From: Schizophyllum amplum
Lineage: Eukaryota; Basidiomycota; Agaricomycetes; Agaricales; Schizophyllaceae
NCBI GenBank assembly: GCA_007026445.1
Contig: VDMD01000159.1
Location: 1-47,681 of the forward strand
Direction of reading: 5' to 3'
Length of the DNA stretch: 47,681 nucleotides
Numbering within the stretch: position 1 is the first letter of the stretch; every line of letters begins with the position of its first letter. The position numbers and the translations under genes were made by a program. Under the pieces are notes generated by a model. That model was not told where the DNA came from, did no database searches, and saw only the letters and a list, made by a program, of their open reading frames with translations. Positions 1 through 12,137 of the stretch are shown piece by piece.

Positions 1-346
1 CTGCATCAGTGAGGTTTTGAAGTCTATCGCCTAACATTTGCCATGCTGTAAGGTCTGCTACAGCGCAAGTAATACATCTACATGGTTACCAAAATGCTCA
101 GAACTGAAGGAAGGGGAGCGCATACAGCGCGAGACGTGCAGTGGCATGGCGTGCGCGCGCGTCTCGAACCTAGTCCAAGTGCGACTACGACATGGCCATC
201 CACCCGCTCAGCAGGTCTCGACATGCCGTGCCGCGCCCGTATATCGTTCCATTGCCACCCGCGTCTCTTGCACTCCAACACGCGGCTTCAGAAGGGAGCC
301 GGCCTGCGCGCGCGCCCGAAAGAGCCTTCCTTCACGTACTCTCTCT

Positions 347-1522
347 TCAGGGTTTGGCACGCCGGCGCATCAGCTTGGCGCCCAACGACTTTTCGAGCTC
401 GAATCTTCTGCCGTCTGGCCTGACATGGGGTGCAAATGTCTTGTTCTGATCCTGTAAGAAAGACATGTTAGTCAAGGGTGAACGTGGACGAGGACCCCAA
501 GAAGAACAGGGAACACAAGTAGATGGTGCTCGCACCTTTAGAAATGCATTGTACTGAGGACCGCGCGCGAAGAGACAGCGCGCACGAATAAGCCGCACGG
601 CAGGCGCCAGGTTCTTGGCTCTGAGCTGGCGGTCCGTAAACGGTTGAATCTGCGCAGGATATAATTAGCGTCGACACACGCAACGAAGGGTAAGAGCACG
701 TACCCTAGCCATCCAGAACATCTCCGGCTTGTTATCCTTCTGCGTGAAGATCGTCGTGGCAAGCTCCGCATCAGAGAGGATGATGTCGAAATGCCTGAGC
801 TTCGTCGGGAGCTGCAATTTCTCGGGGACACGCTCGATGGGCGCGTTCGTGACATTGTTGCCGAAGCTGCGGGGTGAGGCTGCGTTCGTCTGGCGCGACC
901 ACGGAGGCGTTCGACTGCGTCGCATTCAGCCGCGCGCTCGTTATCACAGTGTGCTTCGCCTGAGGGCGCGGCCCCGAAATCTAAGAGGAACAGTAAGTGG
1001 ATGCGCAAGATGAAACTACACGTCGCGCACCTGGAGCTTGTATTCCTTGAGATCACCTCGCGAGCGACGTGTCGCCGAGATCGAGACATATGCATCGTTC
1101 TCCTTGCTCGTTACCACCTTGCGCTTCGCCAGAGGACGCGGTCCAGAAATCTAGGTCAAGTGGTCAGTCTATAGTCAGGCTAGAGATCACGCAAAGCGCA
1201 CCTGAAGCTTGCGCTCCTCGACACTCATTTTACCCCGCGAACGACGCACCGCAGGGCTGGCTGCCTTCGCGTCGTTCTCCTTGAACCAGGGGAGTACCTA
1301 CAACATAAGATCAGCATAGCTCAGACCACCGAGCAAGCAAGCGACCACAAACCTTGCGGACGAAGTTGCCCTTGCCGTTCTGGTCGCCTTTGTCTTTTCT
1401 GCGCCATGACCTCCATTCCACCGCGCACTTTGTTCTCGCTGCCCCTGTACCATCCCACCGTCGACTTTATCCCCGCCACCCTTGCCGGACCGAAAGCGAC
1501 CGCCAAAGAGACCGGGCGCCAT
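347..1522 (-). CDS. Unknown six-exon protein with a duplicated exon
   Basis: I do not recognise the family. Reading down the minus strand, the exons are 1522–1353, 1297–1202, 1150–1031, 980–704, 649–536 and 451–347, all with GT–AG borders, giving about 293 residues. The protein is basic. Exons 2 and 3 both carry a KEN tripeptide (WFKENDAKA, TSKENDAYV) followed by RRSRG and end in KLQ at the intron. Exon 4 begins ISGPRP, as exon 3 does. The C-terminal half (VPEKLQLPTKLRHFDIIL, LSDAELATTIFTQKDNKPE) looks like a folded domain. Two frame slips are needed: one base short near 1390 (between the MAPGLF start and the GKGNFVRK end of exon 1) and one base extra near 866. The start at 1522 is the first ATG of the first open exon and is tentative. 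No function is assigned. Confidence 0.6.
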
Positions 1523-4406
1523 AGCAGCGAATGGGAGAAAGGGAAAAGAGACGAAGAGACCCTTTGCTTTGGTGGCGGGTTATAAGCCCTTGGGCCAACA
1601 GTGGGGGGCATGTGGGGGGTCCGGAGGCCATTCGGGAGCGGCGGGGCCCTGCCGTGCTTCCATCGCGCCAGGGATTGCCTGTTTTGGGGATAATCGTCGG
1701 CCTGCAGCGTTGATCAGCGTTCGGCGTGGGCTAAAAATAAGGACAATGGGAGTTTGTGGGCGGATAATGGGCGAGGGGAGGCAGACAAAGGACGTTCGCG
1801 GGCAGACACGGAACGCTCGGAAGATGTGTTTGGAACGCCCAGGAAGGTGTGATTAAGTAACGTAGCATCGTCGAATTCGGTCTGTGAGGAAGAGTCGAGT
1901 ACGCGAAGGTATGGTAGTGCCACGTCTCTGGAGTGGTGTGTCGAGACGGCGGGCAGAGCGCGCCTGCCTCGGGGGTTGCGACTCGGCGAAGTCCTTGAGA
2001 CCCCTTCGTATAAACGTGCGTTGGGACAATGGCGGGTAAGGGTTAAGTCTTTGCGCGCCTGCCGTTCCGCTGACGCAACTGCTGCAAAACAACGTCTGAA
2101 GCAAAAGGCTACAGAAGGTCATGCAACGGTCAAGAAGCCTGGAAGCATATCTATCATGTACGCGAGAAGGGAAGAAGGAGTATCATGCGCGAGCAGATTG
2201 AGAGTATGAAGAGGTACGCACCCTGACCAGCGAATCGTGCGCTTTCAAGTAACCGTCTCGCTATCCTCAAAATCGACTGCGTGGCACCGGTATAGTGCAA
2301 AGTTCACCGAGAGTGCTGACGAGTCTTTATGCTTCCAGCGGCCGACGGGCATGCAGGAGTTCGGCGCGAGCAATCGAGCCGTTGCCTTGTGCGTAGCGGC
2401 GGCGACGTACGCATATCACATTGAGGGTGTAGCTGAATTCATTGAGACCTCTGCAAGCCCGGGCATTGATGCATCTTGAAGAACAACAGCGAGAAGGGAT
2501 GTGTATTCAGAAATCTCGGCCACGCATTCCGACGATCATCCCCTCGGTTCCGAGTCAGGAGCATTGCTGCCTTCATTGTGCGTCAGTAGCTTCTTCGCAG
2601 TCAAGTTGAGATATCTCACCTATCTCAGCTCTGTCAATCTCGCCGTAGGTAGGGTTGAGCGCCGATGTCGTCGTCTTCTGCGCTAATGTCTTGTTATCGT
2701 TCGCGGTCAGTCTCGTTATCCTCAGTCGCAATCGTCATTAATTTCCTCAGTTCAGAGACGAGAAGCCGATGTATTCGTTAGGAGGCCAGCGAGAATCGGG
2801 GGCGGCATTCCGCCATGAGCGGGAGCGAAGGGAGGAGCTCGGTGGCGCGGGCGCTTGGCCCTCTCAGTTTGGCCTGATGACTTGTCCCCGACTGCCATCA
2901 TCATGTTCTTCCTCTGCCCCTCCCTCTGCCTCCATTGTCGCACCTCTGACTCCCCTCGACTGCTTGAAACTTGACACAACTCTCTCATCTGTCTACTTCG
3001 CCTCTGGTGTCTGCGAGGATCGTTCGATCATATCACATGTCGATCGCGTTCCTTCCTCCTTGCTGAGCCTTTCGCGTAACCCAACACTTATTCGGTGTAG
3101 TGCAGTAGTGCTGTAACCCTGCGTCAGCAGAAAGTGCGTTACGATGCTTATTCTCTGAACTCCCACTGCTGACGTCGATTGATAGAGACGGCGTGAAAAA
3201 CTCCGTAGCAGCCGGCGTCCACCGACTAGCAACCGACGAAAGACGGCGGTCTCTCGACCAATGCAACCCGCCAACGCGCACATGGACGGGCTTTCCCCTG
3301 TCAGAACAGTCTACGATCTTGAGGCCGTTTCCTTCGATCCTCGACACAATCTTTTCACTCAATGGACCCACGAGACGCTCGACTATATGTCCTCTCACGT
3401 CCCCATGACTCGTCCTCCGCATAGTCTCCTCTCTGGCTTTTTTCAGGAAAGCTCAGAGAGCTGTCGCTGTACACTGTCCTTCGCCAATGTTGCATATGTG
3501 CGTGGTCAATCTTCCATCACCGTACCCATCCCGTATACAAATATTTGACTCCATCACATCCAAGCTGCCTTTTGATCCCTTGCATGTATGCTCTCCTGAA
3601 TTTGCAGGCGTCGCGCCCTCAGTAACCTCTGACCTCCAACCCGAATTTCCATGTGCAAAGTTCTCCCCCATTAATATTGACATATCACGTACTGTATCTA
3701 CACCACCTCTTTTGCAATGAGCGTATACTTAATGCTCATACGCTCAGCTTTCCTCGCTTGATAATACGTAGTAGGTGGTGCTTACAGTTCCGGCTCGATG
3801 ATCGCTATGCATTTACCTGGCTTGAGTTCGTCGTTGTACTGCTGCTGCCCGTCAGTCATTATTTCGATATACTGTTTCGTTCGAGCTCCAGTAACATCGT
3901 GACGAAGATGCATAACGCTACTGATATTCACAGTCGCTTGCAGCCTGTGGTCGCCCGGTGCGAAAGGGAGACGCACCGGGCCGATGGACCTTGTCTCCAT
4001 TTGGAGAATTGCTGCAGGACGTGACCCAACACGTGATGTAAGTTGACTTCGGGCCCGAACCCGCTTTTCTTTGCTCGCCATCAGTGGCTTGCACGTGTCC
4101 TTTGTCTGCCTTCCACTCTCATCTTCTCCTCTTTCATATGCCACAGACCTGACCCTACCACTCAAACGACCTGGTAATCGTCCCATTACGCCCTCAGACA
4201 TGGTCGCGACCAAGTCTTTTCGCCTGCTCGATCCTCCGGCTGCGGAACGTCCTCAAAGTGGACGAGCTCCTCGATCCTAGCCCACAACAACACACAATGA
4301 CGCCGACGTGCGAATGTAAAGCTGTTCGAGGTGCGTGGCGGAGGTTGATCTTCAACGCGCCGTCACTGATTTGCCTTCGTAGAAACCTCATAGGCGCACG
4401 GCTGTC
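1523..4406. other. Stretch without a supportable gene
   Basis: Only short open frames on both strands, with no family motif and no convincing chain of GT–AG exons. The longest plausible frame is a 143-residue minus-strand one at 3782–4213, which is basic, lacks recognisable motifs and has no partner elsewhere in the window. The left part probably includes the promoter of the gene ending at 347, and the right part that of the gene starting near 4407. Confidence 0.5.
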
Positions 4407-5484
4407 ATGGTCGCAAAATTGGTGCGCTGGAAAGTCGGCATCAAGAGCACCAAATTGGCGCAGCCGGCGACAAACAACCCACCACATAATTGCCCTTCGA
4501 GCTCAAGCTCTCTCGCCGTCGACGAATGCCAGCCCTCTAAGCCGGTTGATAGCGAGAGCCCTGTTGTGGATGCGCCATCGATGGCGGTGGCTAAGGGCGG
4601 TCAAGATATACGTCGTGCGCCTCACAAGCCCACAAACGCACGATTGTCAGAAAGAAGAAGGCGCCAAGTTTCATTGTTACGGGCCCTCCCATGAGGCCTG
4701 CGATACCGTGTGCGCTATGGGAATCATACCTTCATACGGCATCCTTGCGCAAGGTTCCTGAGGTTTCATATCACTGTCGACGAATATACAAGCCACACTC
4801 AATCTGGGTAAGTGCCAGCGGGCCTGCGTTACTCTACACGACTCTCACAATATGAACTGCAGCCCCGTCCTGTTATCAAGCGAGTCGATCCCTGGGTGGA
4901 CTTGTACGACGCCCGTGCTATGTTCTGTATCAGTTCCGACTTCCAGCGATATCTGGAGCGCGAGGTGCGTGAGACATTCTGCATGCGTTGACCTCATACA
5001 CACAGCACGGCGACTAACCATACTTTTGCAGACTCAGAGCATGCGCACCACCATGGCTTATCAGCAGAAGATTCTGGAGGCGCGACGTTTGGACATCCCG
5101 GTTCCTCGCACTTTGACGCCAAAGACCACGCGCGACACGTTCAACCTCCGTCGGGAGCAGCAGGAGCGCCGTGTTCTCGCTGCGCTTAGGAAGTTCCTCA
5201 AGCCCAGACGCGAGGAGGCCCCAGCAGTTACATCTCGTGTTGGATCCAGCGCAAACGGGTCATCTGTTGCAGCGACGCCTCCGACATATACTGCGGTGCT
5301 GAAGGGGGATCCGAAGGATATCGAGCTCAACAGGAGGAAGCTGAAGAGCAGGAAAGATATGTGGGCGTCCGCGGTGTCGGTCAGGCAGAAGCGCCAACAG
5401 TTGACGGACCAGCGGCGGGCACTGCAGACATCACGAGTGCAGAACCAACAGCCGGATGCGACGACGATGCCGCGTAGTTTCTAG
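4407..5484 (+). CDS. Unknown protein, paralogue A of an inverted pair
   Basis: Exons 4407–4807, 4863–4964 and 5032–5484, about 318 residues. No function is recognised. The gene is clearly paralogous to the minus-strand gene at 9330–10443: exon 2 (102 nt) and exon 3 (453 nt) have exactly the same lengths in both, and both introns sit at the same place. Shared stretches include DSESP, GPPMRP, DARAMF.IS.DF, LRR.Q.ER, DPKDIELNRRKLKSRKDMWA and a C-terminal TSRVQNQQ. The middle of the last exon is charged and probably helical. Exon 1 is 401 nt and changes frame near 4650, before the conserved FIVTGPPMRP, so one base appears to be missing; a 51-nt intron there is the less likely alternative. The ATG at 4407 is the first one in frame with the conserved part and is provisional. 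Confidence 0.7.
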
Positions 5485-5794
5485 GTCAACTTCTTGATGC
5501 CGGGGGTCGCAGGAGTCGTCGCGTATGTTGTAAGTGCGAGATTCTCTTTGTTTACTCGAGACACGGTCGGACTCCATTTTCGAAGCTATTCTGTATATTG
5601 TACACTGTCATGTTCGCAGCAAGTAAGACGGTAGAGCATATGTGCTATTTACATAAGTATAAAATACACGAGTATGACGAGGAACGCTTCCGTCGACAGT
5701 GAGCTCAAGCGTCCATTGACAATCTGATGTCCCATCTCCACCTACAGTCCGTCAATGTCGCGGCCCACCGACGTCGAATCGTCCGCCAACAACA

Positions 5795-6888
5795 TCAGTA
5801 GTTGCCCCCGAGCACCGACGAGTCCGCGAAGGACGACTGAGTGTCGGTAGACGATCCCAGGGACAGGAAGCTCTCCATGGGCTGGACCACGCGCGGCGCG
5901 CGGCGCGTCTGCGTGGGGCGGGCAGCCCTTTGAACGGTCCGCAAGGCGTTGCGACGCCAGAGACCGGGCGGGGACTGCGTGTCGAGGGCGAGCAGGGGCT
6001 GTTCCACGGCAGGTTGCGTCGTGCGAGACGTCGAAAAACGCTCGATGATGATGTCCGGGCGCCGCGTCGGGAGCCTGCTCGAGGGCTGCACCGAAGGACT
6101 GTTAGAGTGCTGCGTCGAGAGAGTGACCGACTGCTGCGACACGGTGGACATCGATGAGTGCATCGACGCGTGAGACGACATCGACGAGCGCGCGCTGAGG
6201 GGAGTGCGAGGTTGTCCCCCGAAGGGAAGCGGCGCGAGCTCGAAGGAGGCGAAGACTGGGGGACCAGGCGAATGGTGGGCAGGCTGACGAGGCTCGCGGC
6301 TGGTGTGGTCTACAGGGATTATAATTAGATTCGATATGGGATATATGGGGACTTGTAAGACTAACCTCAGCGTAATCTAGCTCTGTAATTTCGTCCGCCT
6401 CGATCACTGGCTCTAGCGCAGACACTCGCGCCAACTCTGTCGCTGGCTCTGGCATCGTCTCTGGCTCGGGCGCCGGCGCGGGCTCTTGCACCGGCTCTTG
6501 CATCGGAGCTGGCGATGACGCTAGGGCCGGCTGGGGCGTGGACACCGGAGAACCCCACTCGAATACGCCTGAATGCTGCGCAATGAGACGCTGGATGTCC
6601 TCGAGGGCCCTGACCGAGAGCATCGTGCGGTACGAGCCCGCAGTGCCGCCCGCCGTGCTCGACCAGTCGGTCTCCACGATCGGTAGCTCAAAGTTGCTGA
6701 ACCGGAGGCGGGCCTTGAGAAGGGAAGATTAGATCAGCCAAGAATCGCGAGAGGGGGGGGGGGGTGGGGGGGACCACGCCACTCACCTTTTCCTTTTCCT
6801 TCGCCGCCTCCCTTCGCTTTCGCATCTCCTTGAATTCGACGTACAACGACATGCAGGACATCACCGTCTCGACCTTCGCAAGCGCCAT
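5795..6888 (-). CDS. Ser/Pro/Glu-rich protein of unknown function
   Basis: Exons 6888–6787, 6713–6366 and 6309–5795, about 322 residues. The N-terminus (MALAKVETVMSCMSLYVEF) leads into a charged helix with a run of alternating Arg, Lys and Glu. Exon 2 holds a compact region (RFSNFELPIVETDW, RALEDIQRLIAQHSGVFEW) and then a Glu-Pro tract of the type QEPVQEPAPAPEPE. The C-terminal third is Ser/Thr-rich and ends SFADSSVLGGNY. Exon 3 is one base short of staying in frame (slip near 6190). The gene lies tail to tail with the paralogue A gene, whose stop is 310 nt away. The helix plus disordered acidic and serine tracts suggest a scaffold or regulatory protein, but this is only inference; no family is recognised. 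Confidence 0.6.
6753..6772. repeat. Poly-G run inside an intron
   Basis: Twelve G, one T and seven G lie in the first intron of the 5795–6888 gene, so that transcript carries a C-rich run. It is prone to length change and to base-calling error, and could form a G-quadruplex on the plus strand. Confidence 0.85.
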
Positions 6889-9329
6889 CGTTACAGCACG
6901 ATTAAGTAGGGGGGATCGCGCAGAGAGGTGCCAATGCTGATGAGAGCAGAAGGCAAGAAGGGAAGAGAGGGGAGGGGGTCTTGGCCCGAAGGGCCCCTCC
7001 CCCTTCCCCCTCGCTCCGGGCCGCGGTCGGAACGGGCCGTACCTCAGCCGCGGAGCCTCGAGGCGTTCATTTCGCTACCGGATTCGGAGTACAATGGGTC
7101 TCGTTTGTGATGGGAATGCTCGGGCCGACCGACTAAGCGAAATGAGAGAGTTCGTCGAGCGTGCTTGGATTCTCGTTGAATGCGCTTCTTCATCGCGTAT
7201 GGGTGCTGAGGTTACCGTGGGGTCGAGTGGCACGTCCGGCGAGTGGTGTTCCCCATAGATCGTGAAGACTGACGAGCAGAGTCAGGATTTTTGCGTCGAC
7301 CTGGGATGTCCATCAATGAAGATAATTGAACCACGGGTCTTCAATTGCAGTGAGTATAATGCTACTAGGTACAACTATGCTGAAGTGCGCGTTAGCGCTT
7401 GCAGGCATCGTGAGTGGCAGGCGCTTACCTAAACAGACGCTCGGACCTGTGATCCTGTGGCTTGGCCTTCCTCCACACTCCATAGCATTGTTCTCTTCTG
7501 CATCATTTCTTTCTCTGCCGGGTCCATGCTGCTATGGCCCTATAGGTAGCGTGGATCTGCGGGCTCGTCGACTCGAGCGACACGGTGCGCCGCACCCGAT
7601 CTGCGCATAAGACGTTCTGTCAGCTCAGACATACGTTGCCGCAGTCTGTATGTCCAGCGCATGTATGACATGTCATTCCAGTCGGTGAGTGGGTTCATTC
7701 TGCCTGAAGTCGCGCAGAAGTTTTCACTGATGACCTGTGCCGGTTATTCCAGTCGAACTTCGCGCTTATCAGGACGCACCGTATCAGTGCGCAAGATGAA
7801 TATGAGCTTCGTACAGTGTTACACATAGGCCATTTACTGACTCAAAGCGTCCAGGTCTCACAGAACCTTGATTCACATCACAGGTGAGCCTCCCAACTTC
7901 TACAACGGCACAGCCCATTCGACGCACGTTTATTCCCAATAATCCTGCAATCTCTGTAGACCTGAGTTCAGGGCAGGCCTGAGAAGGACGTGGCGAGTCT
8001 GTCGACAGTCAGACTCAGTCAGGTTGTCCCGTCGCATCAGTCACGAAAAAATGAAGCAGGCAGCCATGCCAAGCATTTGCCTCTTAGAGCGCGTCGCCAT
8101 ACAATTCGCGGAGCATAGAACATGGCTTAGATGCAGTGTGAGCGACCAGATACCTCGAGCACCGGCGAAGACTGAGGAAGCTGCTGAGAAGTAAGGACAA
8201 GATGTACGCTCGCGGCGCCGCCGCTTAGACGTCCGACGTCCGACCCCCTTGTCCTTCCCCATCATGTTCCATCGACTCAGCTTGCTTTCTCCTCGTCTAT
8301 CTGGCTTCACGCAAGAGGCGCAATTCTCTCGACTCTGAGACCATACTCCACCGTAGCATGGCCCTCGTTTACGTCGCAGACCGAGCCGACTGACATGCAC
8401 AACGATCGACGCTGCAGCTGACAAGCCGCTGTCGGCATGGCTCCCTTTCTAAGCGGCGCGCACTCAAGGGAGCGTGCAGGCGTATCCCCAGGGAAGATTA
8501 TAGGCCTGACCTCGCTTGCCGTTGACTTCCACTTTACGGACGCTGGGAGATCGGCGGCTTGGCGACGGACGGCGCATCGCCCGGCTTCCGTCGTTGTGTC
8601 TTCGCGAACCTGCCGGCTTTATCGGAGCAAAGGATCGAAGGTGCGTTGTTGCTTGATATACTGGAAGCTATCATGTACTTACTGGCAATAGGAAGCATCA
8701 ACGGCATGTCGACTTATCGATACATGTTCAGACAAGGCGGCTCTTCAAGAAGATCAAAACGTTGGTGCCCCAGCTTCTCTCCTGTCGACTCCCTTTTCCC
8801 CGTATCCAATCCATCATGATCATCTCGAGCACCCGAAGGAGGGTCCTGGAGGCTGGACTCCTGCTAAGCTCGTTCACGACGTCCGCCTCTGCAACAGTAC
8901 CCACGTGACCACTGCATCTCCCAACGGGCGCCGTCTATGCTGTTCGTTTCCTAAATCTTTCAATTCCGACCTAGCTCCCTTGCGCACGCCGGACATCTAC
9001 GCCCACACAATGTATGTTCGTGAAATTATCTTGTTGTGACGCTCATGAACACACTCCTTCTCCACCTCCTCCGTTTCTGGCGTGCCCTTTGTTTTCACGC
9101 GCTCTATTTCTCACCAAATGCATCGGATGGGAAACATGGGTGCGCGAGGTTTACGGTGCGCTGGACGTTCGCGGTTGCAGCGGTCGCATTCGTTTCACGT
9201 ATGCCAGTACCATTTCCGCCTCGTATACTCATATGTGAGACAGATAGAATGACTTCGGACAAGGATATCCATCAGAATATTTTATGCAATAGTATACGAA
9301 GTGGCGCTGAGATACCAGACGTTGGCAAA
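6889..9329. other. Stretch without a supportable gene
   Basis: About 2.4 kb between the Ser/Pro-rich gene and paralogue B. Open frames are under 130 residues, in several frames and without motifs. The start at 6888 faces into this region, so its left end should contain that promoter. Nothing else is recognised. Confidence 0.5.
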
Positions 9330-10443
9330 TTAAGAACCACCCGAGGTCTTCGTCGCGCTTGACTGCTGATTCTGCACCCGTGACGCCTGCAAAGCACCTC
9401 GGCGCTGTTCCACTACCTGGTGTTGCACTTGCTTAATTGCCACAGCAGCCGCCCACATGTCTTTCCTGGCCTTCAACTGCTTCTTGTTCAACTCGAAATC
9501 CTTCGGATGCGCACGCAGCACCCCGTCATCTGTCTCGCCGCATACCCTCGCTCCAGTGAACCGCTCAGCTTGACTCGTCCTCACGCCAGAAGATCTGCCT
9601 GTTGCCTTGTCAAGCACGAGGGCCTTTATCAGCGCGTTGTAAAGACCTCTTTCAAGCTGATCTCGGCGGAGGTTAGAGGAATCGCGCCCGGCATTGTTCG
9701 GCGAACAGGGCAGCGGAATGTCCTTGCGCTGCGCTTCGAAGATCATCTCGCGCGCTATGATGCTAGCGCGCAGGCATTCAGTCTGTGAACAAGAGATGCC
9801 AGACGTTGTTGAGCGAACAGAGCGCCTCGAACGGAGCGAGCGAGAACGAGCCAAACAAAACGACGTGCGCACCTCTCGCTTTAGCCATTCCTCGAAGTCG
9901 TCGCTGATTCCGAACATAGCTCGGGCGTCTATCAGATCTGCCTGGGGGTCTACGCCCTTGATGATAGGCTGCGGCTGTGGGCGATGTGTGAGCACGGTAA
10001 TTTATCTTGGGACTCGGAAGAGAACCGTGTAGCGGTAAATTGGCATTGGTACTCACCCAAGATGACGCTATTCTCGGGAGCCGCCGAGACTGATATGGCA
10101 CCTCAGCGGGGCGGTAATAAGCCATGTGAAGATGCCTCTGCAACAGAGTACGAGGTATCATGGGCCGCATGGGTGGGCCCGCGACAACGAGATCGGCCTC
10201 CTGTTGAGGTGGCTCACGAGGAGAGATGGTGTCAGCGGGAAGACTTTGAGTAATGTTGACTATTGCCGCTGAAGACTTCTCCTCTATAGGGCTCTCGCTA
10301 TCAAGTGACTTGGAAGGTCGGCAGTTGCCGATGGAGGCCATAATTGGAGGAGACCCATCTCGTGCGTCGTTGGTGGCCACCTTGACCACATAAGAGCCAG
10401 GTATGACTATCGAGCGTAACATTTGTGAGATTATGACAGTCAT
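9330..10443 (-). CDS. Unknown protein, paralogue B of an inverted pair
   Basis: Exons 10443–10057, 9974–9873 and 9782–9330 (387, 102 and 453 nt) make an uninterrupted 313-residue protein. It is the intact partner of the gene at 4407–5484: same intron positions, identical lengths for exons 2 and 3, and shared blocks (KSLDSESP, GPPMRPMIPR, VDPQADLIDARAMFGISDDF, HPKDFELNKKQLKARKDMWA, SRVQNQQ). There is no signal peptide or membrane segment; the last third is rich in Lys, Arg, Gln and Glu and likely helical. The start at 10443 is the first ATG of the open stretch; the next in-frame ATG (ATGTTACGC) is an equal candidate. Function unknown. The paralogue relation is seen directly in the sequence. 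Confidence 0.78.
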
Positions 10444-11340
10444 GGGCTTCCGGGCCTGCTACGGCAACAAAACACCGATGAGTGGCGATGAGTTGCCGGA
10501 TGACTTTCACAACGTACCTGGGGCAATATCTCCTCCACATATCGGTGATTATTGTGAGCGGCTGCTGGGCTCATATTGAGGTGGTCATCCTCCAAGTTCA
10601 GGACGTTTCGCAAGCCAGACGGCCGGGCAGGGCGAGAGGATTTGGTCAATACCATAGCGGAAGGCGTGGCTATAGAGCAGGCAGGTAACCTTCTGAGTGG
10701 CAGGTAGGTGACAGATGAGAGTAGAGAAGCAGGGAGAGTGGAATGCAGACAAAGGACCAGTGCAAGCCACTGATGGCCAAGGCATGCTCGGAGCCGAGAG
10801 TCACGTGCAAATCATGTGGTCGGGCCATTGTCCGCCGGATCGAGACAAGATCCGGCGGCTTGAGCCGCTAGGCGCGCTGCGGCGAGACGCCCTCAACTTC
10901 CGCTCACTGTCCACCCAGTCCATGTAGATCCACGTCGTATTTCCCTTCCAAAACACGTAAATACCTTAATGTTACCGTATAGTAAAGGTATGTACGGAAG
11001 AATACAAAACATGCCGACATAACAAAGCGAGAAAACACGACAGAGAAATACATGAGATGGGCGCGCGGCGCTCGCATCGATTGTAGCCTCCTCCCCCTAG
11101 CTAGTACCTCTTCAACCTCCATGGCTTCGGCTTCCTAGCACCAGTACCACCGCACCTCGTCAGCCATCAGTCAGTGTCCCACTGGGAGGCCACTACTTCA
11201 GTAGACGCGCATTGGGCAGTCTCTGAGAGGCCCGGAGTTAGACGAGGACAGGCCCGTCTGCATCTTCGATGAGTTGGCATCGCGCTCCTGCAAAAGGGGG
11301 TGTCAGCAAGACCATCATTCCCAGGAAGATACACACAGGC
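10444..11340. other. Intergenic stretch
   Basis: No convincing coding frame. It should hold the promoter of the gene starting at 10443 and the 3' end of the gene ending at 11341. Confidence 0.45.
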
Positions 11341-12137
11341 TTACAAGTGCTGCCTCGCGGCGCTCAATATCGCGTATTCTTCACGGACGCTAGCGCGTCC
11401 GGGCACGCAGAGCGTCTGGGGTGCCCGCTCGATCACGACGGCGCGTGCGGCCTCCTTCGCGGCGTGCTCTTTTGCGATCTGCGCTTCCTGCATCGCGACG
11501 ATCTCGGCAGCCTGGTTGGTGATCTGCGTGAGGGCGAACGCGATGCGGTGTACACCCGCAAGGGGATTGGGGCATAGAGGGGACGAAGGCGCACGCAGGG
11601 ACGGCGAGGGGCGTAAAGAAGGGACGCATGGTGGAACCGGGAGAGGCCGCTTGCTATAGGCAGGGGAGGGGCCACTCCAGAATCCTCGGGATCGAGCTCA
11701 AACTCAGACACGCTCCCCGCACCGACTTGGATATACTTGTCATCTGCATCTTCGAAAACGCTCTCGTCCTCCGCTCCGAGAGGCTTCGGTGTTCGAAATA
11801 TTGCTGAATCAACTATGAAGGTAGTCAGCGATCGAACACCCCTCAAACGCGCCCGACACTCACCTGAGGACCGAGCGCCGCGTCGATCTGATCGGCTGCA
11901 GGACCTGTGATGCCCGGCTGGATCTCGTAGAGCCATTTAACCACCTAGTATAAAGATTGTCAGTCGAAGTGTGACGTCCGGAAGGCTATATGCACCCACC
12001 TTGACCGCTCTCTCCTCTCGCTCTTTCTCCTCCTCTGGCGTCAACGGCAGAGCTTTTTCTACCCGCGCACTCGTAACGGGCTGTGGCAGAGGGTTGGGGC
12101 GCACGGGCCACATGGGCCAGAAAGTGAGCGCAGGCAT
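11341..12137 (-). CDS. Unknown small multi-exon protein
   Basis: The start at 12137 opens MPALTFWPMWPVRPNPLPQP, then an acidic helix (TPEEEKEREERAVK) up to a GT donor. The next exon reads VVKWLYEIQPGITGPAADQI and ends ALGPQ at a GTGAGT donor. Further coding-like blocks follow in different frames: an acidic region (GAEDESVFEDADDKYIQVGA) and a C-terminal helix (RIAFALTQITNQAAEIVAMQ) that runs to a stop at 11341–11343. The connection between these blocks is not resolved: either a third intron or frame slips are needed. I do not recognise the family. The first two exons and the last block are well supported; the middle is not. Confidence 0.45.

Noticed and set aside
3782..4213. A 143-codon minus-strand frame
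   Set aside because: No motif, no neighbouring exons, no paralogue in the window; left unannotated.
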